DNA from: Patella vulgata
Taxonomy: Eukaryota; Mollusca; Gastropoda; Patellidae
Reading direction: 5' to 3'
Assembly (NCBI RefSeq): GCF_932274485.2
Contig: NC_065887.2
Location: 15,162,001-15,226,000 of the forward strand
Length of the DNA stretch: 64,000 nt
The notes below the pieces were generated by a model. The model saw only the letters and a program-made list of their open reading frames with translations. It had not been told where the DNA came from and made no database searches. Positions 33,645 through 45,379 of the stretch are shown piece after piece; position 1 is the first letter of the stretch; every line of letters begins with the position of its first letter. Both the position numbers and the translations under genes were made by a program.

Positions 33645-35780
33645 ACCATAAGTTCTACAGATCATAATAGTCAACATGTGTAAGTCTTTAAGTGTGTTTT
33701 GTACTGAGCAACTCAGATTTGTTAGTTTAACTCATTAAGTACCAAATCATCCACTGCTCTTTCAACCTGGAACTTGATCTTGGGGCGAAGTTCTGCCAAT
33801 TCAAATACAATCAACATGAAAATTGGTATGCCTGTTTCTTGGACAATTGCGCATCAATTGATGGTCTTCGATTTTTGATGTCACAATTCCAAGATGGCTG
33901 CTGTTCCTGGTTTAAATAGTAAGCTCATGCATGTTATGTGATAAATTACAAAATTATCCTGATGGTTTACTGTATATTGAGAAGACATGGTGGACTTTAA
34001 TTTTCATTGGTAATAAAAGGGTAAAATTTAAGAATTTAATAACTTAGTATATTAACCAGTTATTGTTTTCTTTATTTGGCTGGTGAACTGAAAAGAGCTC
34101 TCCTTAATTTTCTAAAGTCGAAAATCTCTCTCCTGGTGAAGGATTTCATAAAAAAGAGGATTTGTATAATAACAAAGTGAGTGATTCCTTCCTTTCATTC
34201 AAAAGACAGAGGTACTAAGCGTACAAGATTTAGAGTCTGTTCGCCACATCTTCAATAGAGGGCTTGATCTCGCTCTTTAACTCCGTACATCTTATCACAC
34301 CCTTCACGTAATACCCTGCATATTTCGGCACTAATTTCGATTGGCTACTGACCCAGCTGGGGAGCCTGTCATATTCCTAAATCATCACAAATACCAAGTC
34401 TCGTGCTTTCCAGCTAAAATGTCTACCTGTGATATTCGAGTTGCAAAGCTCAAGGTTTGTTCAATGTCAAGGTTTCCTTGGAGGTCACATGTTTGATTTG
34501 AGTGTGTTTGTGTCACAACCACTGATAGGACACTATTGTTCACGATTCTGCATTAAAGGGAGATAACGTAGCTATAAGTTCGGGAATTGCAGACCAGTCT
34601 AGATGTTGTAAAACTCACGGTCGTTACAGGAACATAATATAGCCAAAGATACTTAGAATACAAGATTTAGAGTCTATATAGCCAGGACTCCATTCTAAGC
34701 CGAGTTCCACAATTACACATTGACTTTTGACCATTTGTCAATTGTATAAAATAAAAATTAAAAAAAAATGTGGAAATTATTGTGAACGTTTTTTGGCTGA
34801 AAGGTGCTCAATAAAAAAATCTTCTCAATCCAGATTCATGCACTCAATGGTGCTCAAGGCCTGATCAAGCTCCTTAAAAAAAAAACAATGACTGAATTTA
34901 TTAGCTAGGCCAAACCAATTTAAATTTTAGTTTTTGGAGGCCTTGATCAATAAATAACCCACTCAATTCTTGTGTGCCATGTTTCAATATCAAAACTAAA
35001 ATATTTGGAACAAAAAGGTTTTGAGAAGAGTAACTAAGTACTTTTTGTTTTAATTTATTTTTTTTCCGGAAGAAATTGGAGGCAGAATTCTTAATAGGTG
35101 TTCCCACACAACAGAAATTCATATTAGTATATGTGTGTGTGTGGCCCTAGCCCAGATTGACATAATTCTATATTATAAATACTGTATGGAGTACAGAGTA
35201 TGGCATTATAAACCAGTGGCAGAACATGTCTTACTGGAAGTTTTCATTTCTAATTCTTACATGCATAGCTCTTTTTATTTTAGCTCAAGTCATATTTTAC
35301 TTCGATATGATTGTTTATCAAATATCAATTAAAACGATCAGTAATTATTTATGTTATGCTTCTAAACCAAAATTAATTTCAAAAGCCTACAGGTCAGACT
35401 AGTGTGTAAATGTTGTTTCCTGTCCATAAAAAAAAGCACAACTTTTAATTCAGTCATAATTTATAGTCTTAAGAAAACTTTAGCTAGAATTAGAACAGTG
35501 CATGCATACAATCTTATACATATAAAACTTTATGGGGTCCACTTTGGTTCTAACTTAGTTTTTAATAGAACAGTATCAGAAAGTTTGACCAGCCTTTGTT
35601 TACTAATCGTCTTGTTGTTTTAGTTAATAGAAAATGTTTAAAAAGACAAAATTTGTTATTATTTATAATGTACAACACTAAATATTTTTACTCATCATTA
35701 TCAATTTTCAATGAAATACGCCATATAAAAAGATTATTCTGGTTCTTAGATATTACCGGCATCACTGAAAAGGGCCCACA
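33645..35780. other. Intergenic or 3' UTR, nothing recognised
   Basis: AT-rich sequence downstream of NMT. The small frames here (34901-35122, 35135-35332, 35402-35623, 35596-35835) have no recognisable similarity. Confidence 0.35.
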
Positions 35781-35796
35781 TGATCTGTTATTATTT

Positions 35797-35990
35797 CGTG
35801 GTTTCGAATCCCCGGTTGTACGTGACAAGGAGTAGGGTCGCCTGTCCAACCTCGTGGGTTTTCTCCGGTTTCCTCCCACTGCGAAAGACCCCTACGCGCA
35901 AGCGAATTATTGATATTAAATTAAACCATATGTTCGTCCCGAAATGACCTAGTTTGTGTCGAGTGGATGTTAAACCCCATCTCTCTCTCT
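35797..35990 (+). mobile_element. SINE-A, 5'-truncated, with target duplication
   Basis: Starts at the B-box region (cgtggtttcgaatccccgg) and runs through the conserved body to gatgttaaaccccatctc and (ct)n. Direct repeats ctgttattattt lie at 35785-35796 and 35991-36002. Confidence 0.88.
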
Positions 35991-36002
35991 CTGTTATTAT
36001 TT

Positions 36003-36297
36003 AGATTACCACACTGTCCCACGGTAAAGAGAGTGAACTATGGAATACTTCTGGTTCAGCTCAGACGTCTATAGTTGGTCTAATGAATTAAGTACACAAC
36101 CCTGACAAATGTTATCGAGCAATGGACGGTGGTGAATTGATTACTTGTTGTCAGGAAACCTTAAGCCACATAAAAATTGAAATAACTCTCTCATGCATCA
36201 GATTTGTAAAAATTGAGAACCACAATAATATATTCATATGGCCTTATTTATATTACAATATATTATTTAGTGCTTGGGTATATTGCTGTATCTATAG
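36003..36297. other. Non-coding, nothing recognised
   Basis: No similarity or repeat was recognised. Confidence 0.3.
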
Positions 36298-36622
36298 AAT
36301 TTAAATGGGCAAATATTATAATTGAAAACATGCAGAGATTATTTCCAAAATGCATTTATTTAACCTTAAACCCTTTTACTATTTAAATTAAATCACTCTT
36401 TGAAAATCATGCATATTTAATTTGATGATTCTGCTTTGGGTATTTTCAAAGAAAATTACCCGCTTTGGAATTTAAATGGACAAACATTTGAAAACATGCA
36501 GAGATCATTTCCAAAATGCATTTAATCCTTTTACTATTTAAATTAAATCGCTATTTGAAAATCATGGATATTTAAGTTGATCATTTTGCTTTTGGTATTT
36601 TCAAAGATAACGGCCCACTATG
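36298..36622. repeat. Tandem duplication of about 160 bp
   Basis: 36298-36469 and 36470-36622 are diverged direct copies. Both contain gaaaacatgcagagat.att, tccaaaatgcattta, ccttttactatttaaattaa and tttggtattttcaaaga. The first has extra bases. Confidence 0.8.
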
Positions 36623-36639
36623 GAAAGTGCTCTTCATGA

Positions 36640-37300
36640 TATATACTGAATTTTAAAGTGATTCAATCATTCATTTTATTTATTCAACATCGATTAATGA
36701 GCTTTATTTGTGTGTTATCAACATTTAATATGTCCAATAGATGTGGCAAATCCAATTCAGTTTTGATATGGGTTGTTTTATATTTATGTATATCTCTTGT
36801 GAAAAATAGGATCTTTAAATCGGCATTTGGAGGGTTAGCTTGAATAGTAATCATTGCATTTCCCATATCCATATATTATCAATAATGATCTATTCAGGTG
36901 AACTGTTTCTGCTTTAAATTATAACATCGCTGGAAATCTATATAGTGGTGGGTAGCCAACTAGATTTCTCATATAAAGCGACTAGTTGGGTTCTTATGCA
37001 AACTCTTCATGCTTGAGTGAGATTATGTGGCTGTTCCCTTTATATGGTCACCACCCTCATTGCATATTTATCATATTGTGGAACAAAAATATGTAATAAA
37101 TATTTTATATAATTATTACCGGTATAGTCTGTATCAAAATAGTACATCAGAAAATATATGTGCATATATTTTATCATCATGAGTTAATTGTTAAGATTAA
37201 ATTTATTTGTCTTTTGTAATATGTGTTTTGTTATTAAAATGACAATGCTTATTTAATATGCTGAAAAGATTTTTTGAATTTTGTTTTTTGGGCATTTGGG
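36640..37300. other. AT-rich non-coding stretch
   Basis: No gene or repeat was recognised. Two antisense frames at 36658-36872 look incidental. Confidence 0.3.
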
Positions 37301-37304
37301 AGAA

Positions 37305-37592
37305 ACAGGGTCTCTGTGAGTAAGGTGCTGGATCAATAACCAGGAGATCCAAGGTTCAATCCAGGTGTTGGCCAAGAAAGTTCCTCAGGATATTCCAGTG
37401 ATGTAAGGTGGAGGGCCTCGTAAGGAACAGCATCTAGCTGTTTGGATGGGATAGAAAAAAAAGTCTGTGTACACCTCACATTGTGCATAAAACCCCTTGA
37501 AGATTAGAATTAAACTGCAAAATGTCAAACAAGCACACTGCATTAGGCCTGGTTGGAGCAGAAAAGTAGGACGTTAAATTTCATTTTTCGTG
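37305..37592 (+). mobile_element. SINE-B copy
   Basis: Head gggtctctgtgagtaaggtg and B-box region aaggttcaatccaggtg, then ggagggcctcgtaaggaaca and ctgtttggatgggatag. It ends taggacgttaaatttcattt. Confidence 0.75.
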
Positions 37593-37647
37593 GATTTGAT
37601 GAAAGAAAGATATGAGATTTAATTTTCCTGGGGATTCGGTTGCATTT

Positions 37648-37768
37648 CTGATCTCAAGGTCTGTCGTTGAGTTGGTTGGCTGGCTGGCTGGCTGGCATGG
37701 TTTCGATAGGTAACAAGGAGTAGTGTTGACTGCCCAACCTTGTAGGGTTTCTCTGGGTCGTCTAATTC
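37648..37768 (+). mobile_element. SINE-A middle fragment with a (GGCT)n expansion
   Basis: gtctgtcgttgagttggt is followed by an expanded ggctggctggctggct stretch, then catggtttcgatagg, caaggagtagtgttg and agggtttctctgggtcgtc. Confidence 0.65.
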
Positions 37769-38746
37769 TAAGGTTTTTAAGAGTTTTCCCATACCAGTAT
37801 TTATATTTCCTGAAGCCTGTACCAGTACATTGATCCAAGGCCGAATCATTTACCTTCCCCAAAACACAATCATATCTCTGCCCTATCTATGACTTATGTC
37901 CATAAATTATCACCTATCAAATGTATTATGTTGGCAAAAAATTCCAAACTATCGACATGTTTTAAGATAGTTTTATCAAAAAACTTTGAAGGTTCAGAAA
38001 AAATAAAAACAAAACAGTGTCTTATCTTAATAACTCTTCCCTGGCAGTCAACCATCAAAAATGATAGTAAAATGGTCTGACATTTCAGACTAGTTGTCAC
38101 AGCTGTTCTTGCAATCTCCCCCTTACAGACAAATTAGTTTTACATTTTGCCAAACTCGTTCCCCAGACATTGATTTAAAAAATTTTGGAAAAACATATTG
38201 ATGCTTTAAAATAACACTTGATGTTGTTTTGAAAGTACAAAATCTAAGATTTGCAGATAAAATTGCAAAAGGAGTTCAATAAATGAATCTTCCTTAACAA
38301 GAGTTATACCCCTTTGACTGCAAGCACCCACATAGATGTAATCTTTTGATCCACACTGTCTCACATATAAAAAAACATTATTTTTATTGAAACAAATACA
38401 GACATATACATGTCTTTATATAAATATTATAACAAAACAATACAAAACGAAAAATGTTGATGCAGTCAGACATTCTCTGAAAACTCTGTTCTCTGAAAAC
38501 TCTGTCCGTTACAAGAGAAATTCTGAGAATAAATAAGCTATAACATGCTAATGGCTGAATTCAATGCAACAAAATTTAATTTTTCCAATAAATATCAATT
38601 AACAGACTTACTAAGTTGATTATAGTCAAGGTAAATCACATGACTTGTAATTCTAGTCAACATGTGTTATATATATCAACAAGATATGGTCATGTTTAAG
38701 GTTCATGGGTTGAGAGTGATTAGTGATGATGATGATGATGATGATG

Positions 38747-39094
38747 CAATCTGATTAAAACACAGATCCTATTTCGTTTCGTTTTTTATAGTTCAAAATT
38801 TTGTTTTACCTGTCTTCACAAAACCAGGATCTGGAAGAGTTGTTATATAACAGGTGTTCTAGTTGATGTGAGGAATTAGCCAATGAAACGGTCTGTTATG
38901 GTGAGTTCTTGGTGTGCTGTGCACGGAACTGCGGGTAAACCCCTAGAACCGCCAATGTTGATTGATTAATCAATGTCTGATGTCATAGGGTCAAAAGCTG
39001 CTCATATTACTCCTGACACAACCTCCCAGTACAACTGGTCAGATCATCATGTAGTGAAGGCCATCGAAATATAGATCTGTATTTAATCAGATTG
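38747..39094 (+). mobile_element. TIR element (MITE) copy 2
   Basis: About 348 bases. TIRs are at 38747-38776 (caatctgattaaaacacaga, then tcctatttcg) and 39065-39094 (the complement with few differences). The interior is homologous to 33271-33636 in inverted orientation. It sits inside a (GAT)n microsatellite. gatgatgc occurs on both sides (38740-38747 and 39094-39101), but the microsatellite makes the target duplication ambiguous. Confidence 0.75.
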
Positions 39095-39190
39095 ATGATG
39101 CTGATGATGATGATGATGATTAATGTCTATAAGCATTTATTGCTTTGTTTTTGTGGTATATCAGGATGAATAATCACAGTAGAATAAAGG

Positions 39191-39196
39191 TTTATT
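39191..39196 (-). terminator. Candidate RBM48 polyadenylation signal
   Basis: TTTATT on the plus strand (AATAAA on the minus strand) lies 25 bases after the RBM48 stop codon. Confidence 0.5.
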
Positions 39197-39220
39197 TAAT
39201 AATTCTGTTCCAAATATACT

Positions 39221-42200
39221 TCATTTCATTTTCTTCTTTTTCACTGGAGGAGCATCTGAAAACTGAAAAAAAAGGTTGTCTTTACTATCAGTACATTTAA
39301 TTTTATATCAATGCAAAACGGTATTGTTCATTCCTCATTACACCTTAAAAAGTGTCAGAAATGTAGACAACAGCTAAATAATCAGGAATATTTCGACCAT
39401 ATCCTTAACATTTGTGGGGAACTGGTTTATAATTTTCTAGCGAGAATTTTATACACTGTCTGCTACTTAATGACGAGTATAATGCTGCAAATAGAGCGGA
39501 CGTGAGACAGTGGCAACATTCACCATTTGACAACAAACTAATAGTATTACATTATTGGTAGGGGTCAATTTAAACTTGACAACATACTTGAATTTAATCA
39601 CCATTTTTATTACCTTAGAAACTTGTTTTCTGATATCCTTAACAGATGTCTGGACAGATAACTCGGTTTCTTTTGGCATAGTTAGTGTTTTTAACTCTTT
39701 GGGAGTTTCCACATCTTGTGATTTACCCAAAGTGAAGGCATTTTTTCTGATATTTCTGTTGACTTCATCTTTGTCTTTTTTTGTGCCATTTTCCACAGGG
39801 ACAGTCTTCTTTATGGCTTGACGGGGAATAAATTTAGTCGCTGAGTATTTATTTTTGTAGTCTTTAACAATGAGTCCTTTCACAATCTTTGAATCACTGT
39901 TAGTGTCACTGGATGATTTTTCTGACTGTATTTGATCAGCCTTGTTAGCAGACTTGTGTTCATTGTGGGAAGGCAGTACGATGGACTGAACCATGGTATT
40001 CTGTTGGGAGGGGTATGACAGTGGGATGTGTTGGGGAGGAGGTAGCATAGATATAGACCGATTATGTTGAATCTCTGCCTGCACAGATTCTGAATAAGGT
40101 ATTGTCACTGCTGGCACGGATTCTGAATAAGGTATTGTCACTGCTGGCAAAGAGGGATTTATTTTTTCAACATGTGTGTCAGTTATGTTTATTTGTAATG
40201 GATCCTGGTGATACGGAAACTTATTAATTGGATTTTGTGTCTGATTTTTGTCTGTTGATGTTGACATAGATTTATTTTGTTTAAATTCCTTTTTACTGAA
40301 TTTGGTTGATCGGTTACTCTGTGGACTAAGACCAGCTGAAAGAGAAACAGAAATACAATGATAGGATGAAATGAGAAGAAGGTATGGAAGTCCAGGGATC
40401 TCATTTCAGTCATATTCACCAGTCTTGACTGACCAGCAGTGAAATTTACCGACTGACAGTGGTATTGGGTAGTCATATTCACCAGTCTTAACTGACTAGC
40501 AGTGAAATTGACTGACTGACAGTGGTATTGCGTAGTCATATTCATCAGTCTTGACTGACTAGCTGTGAAATTTACTGACTGACAGTGGTATTGCGTAGTC
40601 ATATTCACCAGTCTTGACTGACTAGCTGTGAAATGGGCCAGCTGACAGAGGTATCGGGAAGTCATATTCGCCAGTCTTGACTGACTGATGTGAAATTGAC
40701 CAACTGACAGTGGTATTGGGCAGTCATATTCACCAGTCTTGACTAACTAGCAGTGAAATTGACTGACTGACAGTGGTATTGGATAGCATTCCCAAATGGG
40801 TAAATCATCCTGTCTGATGGAAGGAGCAGAGACTTCATTCTTCATGCTTAACACACTTTTGAAATTATGAAAAGAGGGGTAGGTTGTGTGCAGATTACTA
40901 ATATTTTAAAAGAGATTTGACACCCACCATTCTGACGTATTTTTGCTGCTACTGTTTTTCTCCGATCTTGTAGTTTCTCTCTGGTGTCTTGTACCGTTTC
41001 ATATTCTGGTGCATAACAAACATGGAGTACTCCACCGAAAAAAGATTTGTCATCCAGTTTTATTTTAGCAACCCTAAATGGAACAAAACAATCAAAACGT
41101 TAATTAAAGGAAAACTTCAGCCATTGAAGGTTTTTTCTATTCATTATCTTGTATTATGGTCTGGTGTCTACTAGTATGAGTTTCACAAGCCTGGGACCCC
41201 ACAATATTCAAATAACAATAAAGCTTATCTTTATAACTATTGCTGGGTATTGTCACTGCAGTCACGAAACAATACTTATTGCGATTCAGGTGCTACAAAT
41301 CATAACCAGGTCAATATTTACCAAGAAAACAACAGGATAAAGGAATAATTGATATTTTTAGGTCTGCTGATGTCGATGAAATAAAAATGTTTTATATCAA
41401 TAAGGACCAGAAGAACTTAAGAGTATTTGTCTGATAATGTGTGACGTCGATAATTAAGAGTGACAGGTTTGCTTACTAAAGCGGCAAAAGCAAAGAATCG
41501 CGATACATCGATTGATTCAGCATCTTGCGATTAAATACGCAAATCGTGAGAAGGTGAATTGCAATACAGCGATTCAACAATATATCATGCAAGCACTATT
41601 TATCGCCAGAAGTAAATTGACATGATTATCAAACTACAAAATAAATTATCTTGTACATAATGCTAAGACAAATAGATACATAGGGCATTCATTTTCCTAA
41701 TCAGTGAACCAGTGCCATATTAACTAAGCCACCATGGCTTCCTAGCTCCAGTAGGTGAGCCATATTAACTAAGCCACCATGGCTTCCTAGCTCCAGTAAG
41801 TGAGTGGGGCAACTTTAACATCATTTATTAGTAATAATTATATTTTATAATACTAACCGAGCTGATTGTATCCGTTCATACTGGAATAAGTACACCAATG
41901 TGAATTCATCAGATGGATAATCATCTAATGGCCAGTATGTTTCTAAAACTCCAAACTCACAACATAATTTAACAAGATCATCTTGAGCACCTACTGCTGG
42001 TACACCTTGTATTAAAATATAACACGATTCCTGTGCTACTGTATAAACCTGAAATATGAAAAACATATATTCCCCTCTTTATTTTGGCAACTTGTAGGTC
42101 AAATAATAAAAAAAATTATTATGGGCATTTAAGAAAAAATTATAAGAATTGCAAATAGACTTAATTTTCTAGAAGGCTGACAGCTACTTGTATAACTTTT

Positions 42201-44050
42201 AGAAAATTTCTTGATAGCCCTTGTCCAAGTCAATGACCCTACCTTTAATTAAAGAATGCTTTATTGGCCATCAGATCTTTCAATATGGCTTCCATAATTT
42301 CAAAAGTGACCATATTTTAGTAAATCTGTCAAATTTGTTTATTTTGTTTGTAGAATGAATGAATGACTTGGAGTTTAATGTCCTATTTTTCTGCTCTAAC
42401 CAGTCAAATGAAGATGGGTTGTTAATAGAAATTAAGTAATAATCGTGTTTCTATCGTTCAAAACTGACAACTGCAAGTTCAAGTTCTGCCAGTGATGACA
42501 TGGAACACAATCTTTAAACCAGTCTGGCTTCTAGAAATAGGTTGACAGGGTTTTTTTTATATATACTTCAGTAAATTAAAGGTTAAAAAGTCTCCACAAT
42601 GCTTTACTATAGAGTATAAACCCACATGTAGCCTACAACTTTGATACTAGTCAACATGTGTCAAAATATATATAGGCCCAATTTATCAGAAGCTGGGAAA
42701 GAAACTATTGCACAGTGTCTTTGTGTCTGTTGAATAGTCAATCAGTCCTTGGAAACCTGGGCCAAGGACTGGGGAATGCCAAGAAATGCACAGTTTTGCG
42801 CATTGGAAGCAAAAAGCCACATTTCTACACAATTGGTGACCACATCCTCCAACAGACATCGGAAGCTCCGTACCTTGGCATTACTATTTCTGAGGACCTT
42901 AAATGGAAATCTAGCACCACAAAAACAGCGAAGAAAGCAAACTGTTCTCTAGGCTTTATCATCAGGAATCTAAAACATTGTCCATCAGCATGCAGACGAA
43001 CTGCCTATCTGTGTCTGGTTAGATCCATCCTTGAGTATGGAGCAACAATCTGGGACCCATTCATACAGGAGGACATTGCGAAACTCGAACGGGTCCAGAG
43101 AAGGGCTGCAAGATTTTTTGCTGGTGACTTTCACTCACGAGAAGAGGGTTGTGTCAGCAAAATGTTTAGGGACACAAGCCTTTCACCGCTCACAGAATGC
43201 CGGCGCATGCTACGTCTTGTGATATTCTATAAAGTGGTCGAGGGGAAAATACTTTCATTGCCCCCTCAGGAATTTATTACACCAATTGGAAATAAACGCA
43301 GGATTAAGACTCAAGATTTCAGTGACTTTGACCATCAAAACCCTGTGGAGAAGTTCTCATTTAACAATTCCAAATGCTTTAAAATCCAAACAACTAAAAT
43401 ATCACTCTTTCGCAACTCGTTCTTTAACAAAACAACTTTAGACTGGAACCACCTACAAGATACATCAATGCATTGCACCACTGTTGAGAGCTTCAGAGAA
43501 ACACTCACACTACAGAGCTACTAGAGCTGACACTCCTTTCCGGCACACTATATGTCCAGCAGGACCTTGCGCTGTATATCCACAGATACAGATAAATTAT
43601 TACACTATAGGTACAGTCCAATCACTTGTGTAAATACGAATAGTGGTGCTAGCTTCGTAGTAAACAATACATTTGGAAGAATATTGGCCTACCGATAAGG
43701 ATGTACTCAAACTATGCAACTCATTTATTATGAGTGGCATCTGCATACATGTGTATACATCACATGAAATAATGACAAATGTGAATGAGTTAGTCTAACC
43801 TATATAATTAAGACAAATTAACGTCAATGAAACGTTTTTATATCAATAATATATCTGCATCGTTTAAAAACATTACTTTATTCGTAAAAAGTACATTTAT
43901 TTTATCTATTCATAGTTAAAAAGCAAAAATAAAACCTTCATCTACACATTTCGAATTCATTACCTTGACAGCTTTCGGCTGTTTCCCTTCTCGATAAGCG
44001 GGACGGGTTTGACAAATTTCTTGTCGAACGTGATGTATGGGCGCTGACAT
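39221..44050 (-). CDS. RBM48: RNA-binding protein 48 (RBM48)
   Basis: RBM48 partners ARMC7 in the minor (U12) spliceosome and is needed for U12-intron splicing in the nucleus. Five exons on the minus strand, in order: 44050-43964, 42048-41858, 41073-40928, 40335-39614, 39262-39221. They join in phase to 395 residues (human about 367). Residues 1-29 hold the family's RQEICQTRPAYREGKQPKAVK. The RRM covers about 37-121: RNP2-like CYILIQGVPAVG, the family's LDDYPSDEFTLVYL, QSARVAKIKLDDKSFFGGVLHVCYAPEYETVQDTREKL. After residue 142 the chain is low-complexity and polar, ending in a basic PPVKKKKMK. For the last exon the upstream of two cag acceptors (exon end 39262) is needed to keep frame. I start at M in MSAPIHH, at the position of the human start. 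An upstream in-frame ATG at 44158 exists. Intron 1 carries an antisense LINE fragment, intron 3 a 63-bp minisatellite. Confidence 0.95.
40400..40790. repeat. 63-bp minisatellite in RBM48 intron 3
   Basis: The motif catattcaccagtcttgact recurs at 40411, 40474, 40537, 40600, 40663 and 40725, a period of 63 and once 62. Because 63 is divisible by 3, a minus-strand frame (MTTQYHCQSV..., 21-residue repeat) stays open and reaches into exon 4, but not in the exon 4 reading frame. Confidence 0.92.
41700..41808 (-). repeat. 51-bp duplication of a SINE-B head
   Basis: Two direct copies of the text gccatattaactaagccacc + atggcttcctagctccagta, in RBM48 intron 2. On the minus strand this reads ccatggtggcttagt, the start of the SINE-B tRNA head. 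Confidence 0.7.
42352..42422 (-). mobile_element. SINE-B 3' fragment in RBM48 intron 1
   Basis: On the minus strand: cccatcttcatttgactgg, ttagagcagaaaaatagg, acattaaactccaag. The tail is gaatgaatgaatg on the plus strand. Confidence 0.65.
42715..43620 (+). mobile_element. LINE (non-LTR) 3' fragment
   Basis: C-terminal end of a non-LTR reverse transcriptase in RBM48 intron 1, antisense to the host gene. A 269-codon frame runs from 42715 to 43524. It has the thumb and post-RT text AKKCTVLRIGSKK, APYLGITISEDLKW, RSILEYGATIWDP and LERVQRRAARFFAGDF typical of Jockey/CR1-like elements. The catalytic FADD region and everything upstream are absent (5' truncation). Around 42775-42785 similarity moves between frames (DWGM in one, NAKKC in another), so one frameshift or small deletion is present. 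The 3' UTR runs to about 43620, with no clear poly-A. Confidence 0.85.
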
Positions 44051-44611
44051 CTTGGAGCTGGCTCTATTGAAGTTAGCACTCTCTTCCCTCACACTATTTA
44101 TAAACTCAAAAATTGAACCATTCTGTTTCACACACAGAGGTATTGCGAAAACCTTCACTGCTGTGCTGTGGAATTGAACGTGTGTGGATTTTCGTAGAGA
44201 TACACACTCTTTATTTTAAAAATATTTTTTTTTAAAAAGAATATGGCTAAGAATATTCAAAATACAAAAACATGTCCACGTTTTGAACTGTGCTAAAAAA
44301 AAAAAAATAATTAATAAACGTAGTTGCCTCCCTTCAATAGTTCAACATTTCTCGTAACACACTCAAAATAAAAGTTCCACAGTGAAAAATTCTAGCTTCC
44401 AGTCGGTCAGACTACTTATAATTTTTATAATTGTTTGATGGGACTATATAGGACTCTAATGAAAATTCAATTTATTGTGAGACTGACTATAAAGACAAAT
44501 GGCTCAGATTTATTTTAACAGTTCATAAATAGGACATAAATATATAAATTCCAATATAAAACCACCAGAAAGTAAATATTCAACGGAAACATTCAACAGT
44601 TAAGTTGTAAA

Positions 44612-44700
44612 GAAATGAAATAAAATGAAATGAAATGGGGTTTAACTTCCTCCTGTTCTGCTCGGAACTGGGCTAAAGAAGACGGGCATACGCCATACAT
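44612..44700 (-). mobile_element. SINE-B 3' part, interrupted by SINE-A
   Basis: Plus-strand text gaaatgaaatggggtttaac, then tgttctgctcggaactgggc and gacgggcatacgccatacat, is the SINE-B end in reverse. It is broken at acgccatacat by the SINE-A at 44701-44984. Little of it continues beyond 44995. Confidence 0.8.
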
Positions 44701-44984
44701 GGGGGGGTTGGATGGCTGAATGGTCAGCGTGTGCGCGCTGTATCATGAAGTCTTTCATTGAGTCAACTGGCGTGGTTTCGATTCCCGGGTTGTACGTGAC
44801 AAGGAGTAGGGTCGCCTGTCCAACCTCGTGGGTTTTCTCCGGGTCCCCCGGTTTCCTCCCACTGCTAAAGACCCCCTACGCGCAAGCGAATTATTGAAAT
44901 AAAATTAAACCATACGTTAATCCCGAAATGACCTAGTTTGTGTCGAGTGGACGTTAAACACCCCCTCTCTCTCTCTCTCTCTCT
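44701..44984 (+). mobile_element. SINE-A, complete, best reference copy
   Basis: Head gttggatggctgaatggtca (A-box region) and ggtttcgattcccgggttg (B-box region). Body: gacaaggagtagggtcgcc, cctcgtgggttttctccggg, cgcgcaagcgaattattg, cccgaaatgacctagtttg. It ends gtggacgttaaacacccc and (ct)n. Target duplication acgccatacat is at 44690-44700 and 44985-44995. Confidence 0.92.
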
Positions 44985-45144
44985 ACGCCATACATGATAC
45001 AGATTGGCCCATGGTTGTATGCCTATACAATGTATCAGAACTCGGCGCGTCTTCGCCGACTGGTACACAAATGTTCATTGATTATTATACATTTACACCG
45101 GGCATTAGATTGTATACAAAATTTGAACTAAACCAGCCAAATGA

Positions 45145-45350
45145 AATAAAATTAAGGTGTCTAACGTCTTACTTTTCTGCACCAACCGCGCTCACTAACC
45201 AGGAGTGGTGCAGGGCGGAAAGTCTAGTCGTTCAGATGGGACGACAAACCGAGGTCCCGTGTACACGTTGGCGTGCATGTAGGCGGAAACGCCACTGTCC
45301 GGGAATAATGTTCCTCATCGCACACTGCATTAGTTTTCAAATTACCAGTT
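45145..45350. mobile_element. Composite SINE-B fragments
   Basis: A minus-oriented tail piece (gaaataaaattaaggtgtct, acgtcttacttttctgcac) is joined at about 45190 to plus-oriented head and body pieces (cgctcactaaccaggag, gtggtgcagggcgg, gaggtcccgtgtacacg). Confidence 0.6.
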
Positions 45351-45379
45351 GTACAAAGGGGTTTAACGAATGGTAGTGT

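Noticed and set aside
40189-40665. 158-codon minus frame overlapping RBM48 exon 4
   Set aside because: The upstream part is the 63-bp minisatellite. Over exon 4 it is in a different frame from the conserved RBM48 coding sequence.
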